NCBI GenBank assembly: GCA_012512605.1
Contig: JAAZDX010000222.1
Coordinates: 1-11,616 of the forward strand
Direction of reading: 5' to 3'
From: Bacillota bacterium
Lineage (GTDB): Bacteria > Bacillota > UBA4882 > UBA10575
DNA length: 11,616 bases
The notes under the pieces were generated by a model, which worked only from the letters and a program-made list of their open reading frames with translations, did not search any database and was not told where the DNA came from. The position numbers and the translations under genes were made by a program. Below, in pieces: positions 1 through 6,500 of this stretch (its first letter is position 1; each line of letters starts with the position of its first letter).

Positions 1-1593
1 ATGGAACATCGGGACGTGCACCAACATCCGGTCGGCGGTGGACAGATCCATGCAGTCACCGATGCATTTCCCGTTATTCACCACATTATAGTGGGTCAGC
101 ATGACACCCTTGGGGAAACCGGTCGTCCCCGAGGAGTACTGGATGTTGCAAACATCATGCCGCCCCACGGCCATGGCTCGCCGCTCAACCTCCATGCGGG
201 GCACCCGTTCCGCCAGGGCCAAGGCTTCCTCCCACGTCAGACAACCCGGCTGTTTGGAATCGATGGTGATGATATGCCGCAGAAAGGGTAAACGCTTCGC
301 ATACAACGGCCGACCCGCCTCGGTGGTTTCCAGTTCCGGACAGATTTCCTTCATAATCGCCACGTAGTCCGAGTCCTTATAACCATCGATCATGACCAGC
401 GTGTGGGTGTCCGACTGGCGGAGCAGATACTCGGTTTCATGAATTTTATAGGCGGTATTGACCGTCACCAAAACCGCCCCGATCTTGGTGGTGGCCCAAA
501 AAGTAATAAACCACTGGGGAACGTTGGTCGCCCAGATCGCCACATGGTCACCGGGCTTCACCCCCAAAGCAATCAGGGAACGGGCGAAGGTATCCACATC
601 CTCCCGAAACTCGGCGTAGGTCCGGGTGTAATCCATGGTCGTATAACGGAAGGCGTACTGGTGTGGAAACTCCTCCACCATCCGGTCCAGTACTTGGGGA
701 AAAGTCAGATCAATAAGGGTATCTTTCTCCCAAACGTACTTCCCGGTCTTCGTCTTATTATCAAAGAGCCGACCGCGCACCGTCTGCCTCTTTAGGTACG
801 GCTCCATGAAATTGGCATAATGGGGGAAGACCACCCCGGCATCGCTAAGCTCCGGGGCCCAGCGTTTAACCCATTCCAGGGAGATATAACCTTCATAGTT
901 GATCGAGCGCAGCGCCCGCATCATTGCGTCAATGGGCAGGTCGCCCTCGCCCATCATTTTGTACTTAACCGCACCGCCTTCAACCACGGAGTCCTTAATG
1001 TGCACATATTTGATATAAGCGCCCAGGTTTTGGACGGTGGTCTCCGGTTTTTCGCCGGCAAAGCGGTAAGGATGATGCAGATCCCACAGGGCGGCCACCG
1101 CATCGCTCCCCACTTGGTTCAGGAGATTACGCAGCCGGTTAGTATCGGCGTAAACCCCGTTCGTTTCGACAAGGAGGGTTACCCCCTTGGCCTCGGCCAC
1201 GGGAACCAGACGGCGGAGAGCCTCTAAAACAACCGTATCATCCACCGCATCCACCGGGTAGGGCTCCTGGTCCGCCAAAATCCGGACATAAGCCGTCCCA
1301 AGCTTAGCGGCGAGCGTGATATACTCCACGATCTCCTGGTGATTTGCCTCCGCCTGCTCCGGGAATTTCAAACAACAGCCTGAAGAGAGGCAGGGGATCT
1401 CCAAGTCCAGCCGGGCCAGTTGCTCAACCGTCGCCGGGAGCTGGCTTTCGGTGAAAGGCTGCGCCTTGACGGCAAAGATATCCTTGCCTAAACCCCGGAT
1501 CTCAATCCCATCGAAACCGAAATCCTTCGCCATTGCATAAATATCGGTCCAGCCAAAGTCAGGACAGCCCAAAGTAGAAAAGGCAATTTTCAT
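1..1593 (-). CDS. Fusion protein: TIM-barrel sugar isomerase/epimerase-like domain + acyl-CoA synthetase (AMP-binding) domain, 3' end outside window
   Basis: One uninterrupted frame of 531 codons runs off the left edge. Residues 1-265 form an AP-endonuclease/xylose-isomerase-like TIM barrel starting MKIAFSTLGCPDFGW. Probable metal ligands are E143 (LLVETNG), D171 (LWDLHHP), H198 (YVHIKDS) and E240 (ISLEWV), the E-D-H-E set of this superfamily. After a linker at about 270-290, an ANL-superfamily adenylating domain begins (around TLIDLTFPQVLDRM). It carries the phosphate loop YSSGTTGFPKGV at 486-497 and the VPMFH segment at the window edge; the later adenylation motifs lie outside. I read every codon across the junction (781-840) and found no stop or frameshift. 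ATG at 1593 is preceded by GAGGAGGAG with good spacing. A T-box leader lies directly upstream. By family, the C-terminal half should activate a carboxylic acid with ATP and CoA. The barrel's substrate is unknown. Confidence 0.9.
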   Translation of the reverse strand, partial: MKIAFSTLGCPDFGWTDIYAMAKDFGFDGIEIRGLGKDIFAVKAQPFTESQLPATVEQLARLDLEIPCLSSGCCLKFPEQAEANHQEIVEYITLAAKLGTAYVRILADQEPYPVDAVDDTVVLEALRRLVPVAEAKGVTLLVETNGVYADTNRLRNLLNQVGSDAVAALWDLHHPYRFAGEKPETTVQNLGAYIKYVHIKDSVVEGGAVKYKMMGEGDLPIDAMMRALRSINYEGYISLEWVKRWAPELSDAGVVFPHYANFMEPYLKRQTVRGRLFDNKTKTGKYVWEKDTLIDLTFPQVLDRMVEEFPHQYAFRYTTMDYTRTYAEFREDVDTFARSLIALGVKPGDHVAIWATNVPQWFITFWATTKIGAVLVTVNTAYKIHETEYLLRQSDTHTLVMIDGYKDSDYVAIMKEICPELETTEAGRPLYAKRLPFLRHIITIDSKQPGCLTWEEALALAERVPRMEVERRAMAVGRHDVCNIQYSSGTTGFPKGVMLTHYNVVNNGKCIGDCMDLSTADRMLVHVPMFH

Positions 1594-1610
1594 TCCAATC
1601 TCCTCCTCAT

Positions 1611-1656
1611 AAAAAAAACTTTCGTCTTTGCATCACTGCAAGAGACGAAAGTTTTA
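1611..1656 (-). terminator. Intrinsic terminator of the T-box leader
   Basis: On the minus strand, AACTTTCGTCT pairs with AGACGAAAGTT. The inner stem continues as TTGCA-GTGA-TGCAA with one bulged C, and a run of eight T follows. The hairpin lies just after the T-box sequence and ends about 18 bases before the start codon of the fusion gene, the normal place for T-box transcription attenuation. Confidence 0.93.
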
Positions 1657-1950
1657 CTTCCGCGGTACCACTCTTTTTGGTACGAAAATACCCACTTTGC
1701 AACATCGATCTTTAAAGTAACAAAGTAACTTTAAAGATGAATGTCCTCTCTTGGTAACGGCGAGAAACCCGTTCACACTTACTTGCCCAGTTTTCCTGAC
1801 TGAACCGGGCTTTCGGATGACTGCTCCCGGGGGAGTTCACAACGCCGCGGCGCACTGTTTCGCAGCAACCAACAGCTCTCTGTCGCAACCAGTCTGGCGA
1901 TGTGTTGTCCCGTTCCTCGCATTTTTAGTTTCGATGATTTTAGATAAAAT
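1611..1950 (-). promoter_or_regulatory. T-box leader (tRNA-sensing riboswitch), probable Leu CUC specifier
   Basis: Read on the minus strand, the leader has the T-box elements in order. The Stem I AG-bulge segment AGAGAG is at 1881-1876, followed by the distal hairpin CTGTT/AACAG. The specifier region GTGAACTCCCCCGGGAGC spans 1840-1823. A Stem III-like hairpin AACGG/CCGTT is at 1773-1756, an AT-rich perfect 11-bp hairpin at 1738-1708, and the near-invariant T-box AGAGTGGTACCGCGG at 1674-1660. The intrinsic terminator and the fusion gene follow. Codon CTC at 1835-1833 sits after GAA, the usual specifier position, and reads Leu. A one-base shift would give ACT (Thr). The UGGU acceptor-binding bulge fits a tRNA with discriminator base A, as in tRNA-Leu. 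By family mechanism, uncharged tRNA would stabilise the antiterminator and turn the gene on. T-box identity is certain from motifs; the specifier is probable only. Confidence 0.93.
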
Positions 1951-1957
1951 CGCATTC

Positions 1958-1986
1958 AGCTTACCAAATTACCAGTGGGTTGTCAA
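1958..1986 (-). promoter_or_regulatory. Sigma-A-type promoter of the T-box/fusion-gene transcript
   Basis: On the minus strand a perfect -35 TTGACA (1986-1981) is followed by a 17-bp spacer and TAAGCT (1963-1958). The -10 is imperfect, but TG one base before it gives an extended -10 (TGG-TAAGCT). The predicted transcript start, near 1951, is about 30 bases before the first conserved T-box segment, so the leader is transcribed from its own promoter rather than by read-through from the 303-codon gene. Confidence 0.7.
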
Positions 1987-2090
1987 GTATTATCTTTCAA
2001 TGCACCGACCATAATTCCTTCAGTGGTCTGTTCGCTTCAGTACCATGAGCGGAGAAAGAAGTGTTTTTGAATAAAACAAGTCTTCCAATA

Positions 2091-3002
2091 CTAGCCGTTA
2101 TATACCCCCATAATCAGCTCCGCAGTTTTACGGGCATTCTCAGGCTTGCTGGTCCCGTACAGGATCCCGCTGACCCCGACCTCATTTTTTAGGTAATCCA
2201 AGGCGCCGGGGAGATCTTTTTTGAGACCGCCGGAGGCGAACGCCATAAAAGCAATGACCGGCTTAGTACAGGCCTTAATCGCCTTGACTGTCGCTTCCTT
2301 GGAAAACCAGGACCATTGCTTGTTGATCGGGAGAAAATACCCTTCGACATCCAGTTTCATTCTCTCCGCTTCCGGGAGGACAGTGGAGGCATAATGGCAG
2401 ATTAACAAGGGGGTTTTTCCGTTGGCCCTGACAATTTCGGCCATCTCCTGGATTAGATCGGGTCTATGTAGAGAGAAAAGCCAATCCGCATCTGTTCCGC
2501 CGATCATCACATACTTACAGGCGTCGAGTCCCCGCAACCGCTTGGTAAAAGCCTCCTCGTCAAGGTAGATCCCTTTGATCTCCTTTTCCCCTAGTTTTTC
2601 TGCAGTTTCGTCATATCCAAAGACCATACAGGAATTATCCCTGAGATCCTCTTTGACCATCCGGGCCAGGTGCGGTTCGAAAAAATCCTCCACGATTGTC
2701 TTGAGCACCCGGTCACGGCAGAATTGTAACGGCCGGCCGCCAAGTTTCACACCCTGTAGATAGGTGGGATTCGCATAACCCGTAATCTCCTCGCCCACAC
2801 TATCCTGTAACCGGAGAAAGATCTCCTGCACTGCGGGGAAGGAATAGTCAACGGCCCGGCACCCGCCGTCATAAGCCCCCCGCATCACGGAGAGACAATA
2901 GTCCGGGTCGGTCAACCGCCAGAAACATTTGAGGTCATATAAGCCCCGAAAAATATCGCTAAACGGATCCCCGCCTAAAATGGCGCAGTCCGGATTATAC
3001 AT
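2091..3002 (-). CDS. Conserved-looking protein of unknown function, probable TIM barrel
   Basis: The 303-codon gene starts at ATG 3002 with AAGGAGG seven bases upstream. I do not recognise the family by name. The protein shows alternating hydrophobic strands and helices typical of a (beta/alpha)8 barrel: CRAVDYSF near 48-55, YVMIGGTDADWLF near 165-177, TPLLICHY near 197-204, KPVIAFMAFASGGL near 247-260 and VSGILYGTSKPENARKT near 277-293. The last segment resembles the C-terminal phosphate-binding or last-strand motif of TIM barrels such as aldolases and aldo-keto reductases. The catalytic residues of aldo-keto reductases are not evident. No signal peptide or membrane segment is seen. It lies between the ECF transporter genes and the T-box-controlled fusion gene, with a 280-bp structured leader in front, so it may be expressed separately from the transporter. 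Function unknown; a lyase/aldolase-type enzyme is possible but unproven. Confidence 0.85.
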   Translation of the reverse strand: MYNPDCAILGGDPFSDIFRGLYDLKCFWRLTDPDYCLSVMRGAYDGGCRAVDYSFPAVQEIFLRLQDSVGEEITGYANPTYLQGVKLGGRPLQFCRDRVLKTIVEDFFEPHLARMVKEDLRDNSCMVFGYDETAEKLGEKEIKGIYLDEEAFTKRLRGLDACKYVMIGGTDADWLFSLHRPDLIQEMAEIVRANGKTPLLICHYASTVLPEAERMKLDVEGYFLPINKQWSWFSKEATVKAIKACTKPVIAFMAFASGGLKKDLPGALDYLKNEVGVSGILYGTSKPENARKTAELIMGVYNG

Positions 3003-3123
3003 AATAAAACCTCCTTAATTTAAGGCGACAACCGTTTCTCCTCAAGCCGCCAATCTTCCGTCATAGTCATGCACGCGTTGATCGGGTCTAACCCCGAATG
3101 ATCGTTTAATATGTAACAGCTGG

Positions 3124-3188
3124 TGGCGGGAGAGAGTCCGCCAAGAGGACGGGGCGCCCACGGCGAACCCATCCTCTGGACAGCTCTC
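3124..3188 (-). promoter_or_regulatory. Strong nested hairpin with an alternative fold in the 5' leader of the 303-codon gene
   Basis: On the minus strand GAGAG pairs with CUCUC, UCC with GGA, AGAGGAUGGG with CCCGUCCUCU (ten pairs, one G-U), and CGCC-GUG-GGCG closes the tip: about 22 pairs in one rod. The 3' flank can instead form UGGCGG-ACUCUCUC-CCGCCA (3143-3124), which uses the GGA and CUCUC strands and is therefore exclusive with the outer stem. A small CGGG-GTTAGA-CCCG hairpin follows downstream. No known riboswitch class is recognised. It may be a cis-regulatory RNA or a stray palindromic repeat. A 60-codon frame (3202-3020) runs through it but lacks a convincing ribosome site. Confidence 0.4.
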
Positions 3189-3217
3189 GATCTATTGCTC
3201 ATCGGAATACTACTCCA

Positions 3218-3260
3218 AAACCTTTCATGCGCATCCTGTGCGCCAGTGAACTAAAGGTTT
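3218..3260 (-). terminator. Hairpin after the ECF S-component gene, possible weak terminator or 3' processing hairpin
   Basis: On the minus strand AAACCTTT pairs perfectly with AAAGGTTT, enclosing GCGCA-CAGGA-TGCGC. It starts 23 bases after the stop codon of the S-component gene. Only a short TTTT sits at the end of the 3' arm, with no long T run after it, so strong intrinsic termination is doubtful. It may instead protect the 3' end of the transporter mRNA. Confidence 0.35.
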
Positions 3261-3282
3261 GTCACATTTTCCTCCCTAGTAG

Positions 3283-3807
3283 TTACATCTCTTCTGCTTC
3301 TCGCCAGTAAAGCCCCCTCTTTTGTACCCTGTTAATCAAATACTTGACCGCGATCGGCGTGCAGATCACGTTCACCGGGATGTTACTGGCACAAACAGTA
3401 GCAAATAAGACCCAAAAAGGAGCAAACTTCATCAATGACATCCAACCCGCAATGAAAAAGGCACACACCACTGCGGAAAGCCCTGACCATAGGGAGATCT
3501 GTTTCCAGTTATGCACGTTTTTAACAAGTAATGCCGGTAAAAAGCCCATCATAAAATTACCCACAAAACCGCCAACGCCACCAATGCCAAACCAGCCGGA
3601 AAGGACGTCCGAGATAAAGGTGTTTCCAATCGCAGCCGCCAATCCGCCGACCCAGGGGCCGAAGAAAATCCCCCAGGCACAGGCAATAAATGCCGCCGGT
3701 CTGAGCGTAATAAACCCGATGGCAATACCCATGGTCGCAAAACAAGCCAGTCCGTAGAGAACCGCGCCGATGATCACCAGGGCGATCTGAGTTGGTTTAA
3801 ATCGCAT
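3283..3807 (-). CDS. ECF transporter S component (substrate-binding membrane subunit), substrate unknown
   Basis: This 174-residue, very hydrophobic protein has about five to six membrane segments. It shows features common in small ECF S components: an N-terminal helix, then a Gly/Ala-rich stretch (GIAIGFITLRPAAFIACAWG near 27-46) and GPWVGGLAAAIGN-SDVLSGW near 50-72. I chose ATG 3807 because AGAGGGG lies seven bases upstream. The frame is open to an ATG at 3852 (189 codons), but that start has no ribosome site. The gene follows ecfT by 57 bases and closes the ECF operon, so this is probably a dedicated (group I) transporter whose S subunit sets specificity. No signature for thiamine, biotin, riboflavin, queuosine or cobalt was recognised. 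Confidence 0.8.
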   Translation of the reverse strand: MRFKPTQIALVIIGAVLYGLACFATMGIAIGFITLRPAAFIACAWGIFFGPWVGGLAAAIGNTFISDVLSGWFGIGGVGGFVGNFMMGFLPALLVKNVHNWKQISLWSGLSAVVCAFFIAGWMSLMKFAPFWVLFATVCASNIPVNVICTPIAVKYLINRVQKRGLYWREAEEM

Positions 3808-3864
3808 AACAGCACCCCTCTCTTTTTTTACGGAGTAGTATTCCATTCGCAATAAGTAAAGTAA

Positions 3865-4680
3865 TTATAGACTAAAACCACCAAGCGGAATTGTATTGGC
3901 CCAGATGGCAAAGGCCACGATTAAAACTCCCAGCAAGACAAAGAGATAATCAGCCATCCCAACCTTGTACTCGACAAAAAAGACCCGCTCTTTCTTGATC
4001 CCGAAAGCTTTCAGCTGCATCGCCGTAGCAATGTGTTGTGCTTTACTAAGGGTGGTATCAATGAGTGGTATAAAAAGCGGAACAAACTTCCTAATCCTCT
4101 CGCCCAGTCCACCCTTGTCCAGCTCAAACCCGCGGGTCAAAAAGGCTTGCCGGATCGCATCGAAACTGGTCATAAACTCCGGCAAAAATTTAAAAGAACT
4201 GATCAGCATCAACGGCACAGTATAGGAAATTTTAAACCGCCGCTGCAACATCGCACCCAGGGCTGAAGCCAGATCCATGATGTCGGTTACCATAATGAAA
4301 TAGAGGCACCCGGTAACAGCCACGGCAATCCTTAACCCTTGGGCCAGGGCAAAATAGATGCCCTCCAGAGTAATCTGGGTAAAGCCCAAATTGACAAGGA
4401 GATGCGTACCCTCTTTGTAGAAAAAGGGCCAGATGATCACGATAAAACCGATCAGGACCGGGTAGGTCTTCAACAGGTTCGAGTAAAACGGCTTCCTGAT
4501 CTTCGCCGGGATGGCCAGGAGCCAAATGCTAAGAATAATCGGTAAAGTAACAAACGGATTGAACGTAATGATCGGGATCATGATTATACACAACAGCCAA
4601 AGGGCCTTGGCAAGAGGGTTCAACTTATGTATCGGAGAAACCGTCTTCGCCGTTTCCATCATTTGAATTACCGATGCCAC
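3865..4680 (-). CDS. ecfT: ECF transporter transmembrane coupling subunit EcfT (CbiQ family)
   Basis: The 271-residue protein has hydrophobic segments near 26-60, 73-88, 108-130 and 243-265 and a long amphipathic cytoplasmic helical region between. That region carries the EcfT coupling motifs which contact the ATPases: FLTRGFEL near 180-187 matches the first Ala-Arg-Gly-type motif, and AMQLKAFG at 220-227 occupies the place of the second. In the second the usual Arg-Gly is replaced by Lys-Ala. Start GTG 4680 has AAGGGGG nine bases upstream and lies one base past the stop of the ATPase gene before it (TAG-A-GTG), so translation is likely coupled. By family role, EcfT transmits ATP-driven movement from the two ATPases to the S component. 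Confidence 0.92.
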   Translation of the reverse strand: MASVIQMMETAKTVSPIHKLNPLAKALWLLCIIMIPIITFNPFVTLPIILSIWLLAIPAKIRKPFYSNLLKTYPVLIGFIVIIWPFFYKEGTHLLVNLGFTQITLEGIYFALAQGLRIAVAVTGCLYFIMVTDIMDLASALGAMLQRRFKISYTVPLMLISSFKFLPEFMTSFDAIRQAFLTRGFELDKGGLGERIRKFVPLFIPLIDTTLSKAQHIATAMQLKAFGIKKERVFFVEYKVGMADYLFVLLGVLIVAFAIWANTIPLGGFSL

Positions 4681-4681
4681 T

Positions 4682-5515
4682 CTATTCAGCCCCCTTCATG
4701 TAGTGGTAAATCTTTTCGGCGACATGATCAATACCGTAGTTATCCAGTTCAATCTCGGGGAATTTTGACATCAACCGGAAAATCTGAGGGGCTTTAATAA
4801 AAGCCGTCTTTAGGATTTCGGTCTCCCGAAAGACCTCCTCCGTGGGGCCATCCAAGATCTTCTCGCCCAACCGTAAGACCACTACCCGTTTGGCGTAGAG
4901 CGAAACGATACTCATGTTATGGGTGGTCATTATTATGGTGTGGCCTCTTTCATTCAACTCCTTAACCAGATCCATCACTTGCACGCATTCATGCCAGTCC
5001 AGACCGGTAGTGGGCTCATCAATAATCAACACCTGCGGGTCCATGGAGAGGATGGAGGCCACCGCCAGCCGTTGCATTTCCCCGCGTCCCAGCATAAAGG
5101 GCATCGTCTCACGATGATGGGAAAGACCAAGGCTTCCCAGGGATTTGTCGACCATTGCTTTGATTTTTTCCGGCGGAAAGCCCAGATTTTTGGGGCCAAA
5201 AGCCACCTCTTCCTCGACTGTTTCGGCGAAAATCTGGTGTTCGGGATTTTGGAAAACATAACCGATGTAATGGGCCATATCGGAGACTTTCTGGTCGGTT
5301 ATGAGCTTGCCACCGACAACAACCTCACCCTTTGTCGCTTTTAATAATCCGTTGAGATGCTTAATCAAGGTGGTCTTACCGGAACCGTTTTGTCCGATAA
5401 TGGCAACGAATTCCCCTTCTTTAATTGTGAGATCGACGTTCTTCAACGCCACCTCACCCATGGGCTGGTAAATATGGGACAGATTCTTTACTTCTACTAC
5501 GGTTTTTGCCGACAT
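4682..5515 (-). CDS. ecfA: ECF transporter ATPase EcfA, second of two, with LGRGE signature
   Basis: This 277-residue ABC ATPase has Walker A GQNGSGKTT (41-49), Q-loop FQNPEHQ (88-94), signature LGRGEMQR (142-149), Walker B VLIIDEP (162-168), D-loop GLD (171-173) and switch His H199. The signature departs from the standard LSGGQ; related LSKGE-like forms are known among ECF ATPases, so this need not mean loss of function. The C-terminal extension past 215 contains the short helical region expected for EcfA dimer and EcfT contacts. ATG 5515 has GGAGGTGA six bases upstream and lies two bases past the stop codon of the other ATPase gene. With that protein it should form the heterodimeric motor of the transporter. 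Confidence 0.94.
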   Translation of the reverse strand: MSAKTVVEVKNLSHIYQPMGEVALKNVDLTIKEGEFVAIIGQNGSGKTTLIKHLNGLLKATKGEVVVGGKLITDQKVSDMAHYIGYVFQNPEHQIFAETVEEEVAFGPKNLGFPPEKIKAMVDKSLGSLGLSHHRETMPFMLGRGEMQRLAVASILSMDPQVLIIDEPTTGLDWHECVQVMDLVKELNERGHTIIMTTHNMSIVSLYAKRVVVLRLGEKILDGPTEEVFRETEILKTAFIKAPQIFRLMSKFPEIELDNYGIDHVAEKIYHYMKGAE

Positions 5516-5517
5516 CT

Positions 5518-6384
5518 CTATTCACCTCCCCGCCCGGCGGCAGCCAAAACCCGTCCAAGTAGTGCTTCGGCCTCGGTTAATTCCACCGGAATATCATCAA
5601 GTTCGATTCCTTTTTTGAGCAAAGCCAATGCCAGTTGGGTTACTTCCGGAGGATACAAATCCAGCTTTTCGGTCATCTCTCTGTCGGCCAAAATTTGCTT
5701 TGCGGGCCCCTCGGCCAGCTTAACACCATCCTCCAGGACAATAATCCGGTCAGCGTATAAAGCCAGTTCCTCCATGTTGTGCTCAATCAGGATAATTGTC
5801 TTACCCAGCTCATTCAGTTCCCGCGCCACGGCCATTATTTCTTCGGCCCCAAGGGGGTCGATCTCGGAAGTAGCCTCGTCAAGAATGAGAATATCCGGGT
5901 TCATCGCCAGGGCGGTGGCGAGAACAACGCGTTGCCTTTGCCCACCGGACAAGTAATAGGGATGCCGGTTTCTGTATTGCTCCAAATGAACCAGGCGGAG
6001 CGCCCTTTCCAGCCGTTCTTTGATCTCTTCCCGCGGGATCCCCAGATTCTCCAAGGGAAAAACGATCTCTTTTTCAATATTGGTCATCAAAAGCTGACTT
6101 TCCGCATCCTGGTGCACATAACCGATGATTCCCGCAAGTTCGGCAATGGAATATTCCTGGGTGGGTTTACCCTGTACAAGAATCTCCCCCTCAAACTTGC
6201 CTGGGAAGATTTGGGGTACAATTCCGGTAATACCCCGACAAATAGTGGTTTTACCGGCCCCGGTCGGTCCAATGATCCCCAAAAATTCTCCTTTTTTAAC
6301 TGTAAAGCTCACATCTTTAACCGCTTTGCGTTGGGCATTTTTATAAGTGAAACTGAAATTGTTGACTTCAATTACGGTTGACAT
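5518..6384 (-). CDS. ecfA: ECF transporter ATPase EcfA, first of two, canonical signature
   Basis: This 288-residue ABC ATPase has Walker A GPTGAGKTT (39-47), Q-loop VHQDAESQLL around Q92, canonical LSGGQRQR (145-152), Walker B ILILDE (165-170), the following ATSEIDP loop and switch His H202. ATG 6384 has AGGAGGGG four bases upstream. It begins the tightly packed run of ATPase, ATPase, EcfT and S component. The 116-bp gap upstream, after the isomerase gene, contains no riboswitch or promoter I could identify, so the transporter is probably read through from the genes before it. The pair combines one canonical and one variant signature. Confidence 0.94.
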   Translation of the reverse strand: MSTVIEVNNFSFTYKNAQRKAVKDVSFTVKKGEFLGIIGPTGAGKTTICRGITGIVPQIFPGKFEGEILVQGKPTQEYSIAELAGIIGYVHQDAESQLLMTNIEKEIVFPLENLGIPREEIKERLERALRLVHLEQYRNRHPYYLSGGQRQRVVLATALAMNPDILILDEATSEIDPLGAEEIMAVARELNELGKTIILIEHNMEELALYADRIIVLEDGVKLAEGPAKQILADREMTEKLDLYPPEVTQLALALLKKGIELDDIPVELTEAEALLGRVLAAAGRGGE

Positions 6385-6500
6385 TTTTCCCCTCCTGTCT
6401 CCTCTGCGTGCCTATGTTGTGGATACTTACTGCAGCGGCCGGGTCCCAAGTAGATCTGGTCGTAAACCCTAAAGGACCGTACCTACTATGAACCGCAGCT

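Noticed and set aside
1..1227. Several plus-strand open frames of 88-135 codons at the left end
   Set aside because: They are shadows of the minus-strand fusion gene, whose frame shows clear TIM-barrel and AMP-binding motifs throughout; the plus-strand frames lack ribosome sites and recognisable motifs.
3126..3190. Glycine-riboswitch-like look on the plus strand (GGGAGAG ... CTCTGG ... CTCTC)
   Set aside because: The conserved glycine aptamer core is not present, and no plus-strand gene follows that it could control.
3020..3202. 60-codon minus-strand frame in the leader of the 303-codon gene
   Set aside because: It runs through a near-perfect 22-pair hairpin, its only ribosome-like site (GGAG) is ten bases from the ATG, and it shows no recognisable motif. 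A small protein is not excluded, but structure explains the region better.
6385..6500. Possible pseudoknot (AGTAG/CTACT interleaved with GGTCC/GGACC) upstream of the first EcfA gene
   Set aside because: Each stem has only five pairs, which is expected by chance in about 100 bases; no known riboswitch motif accompanies it.
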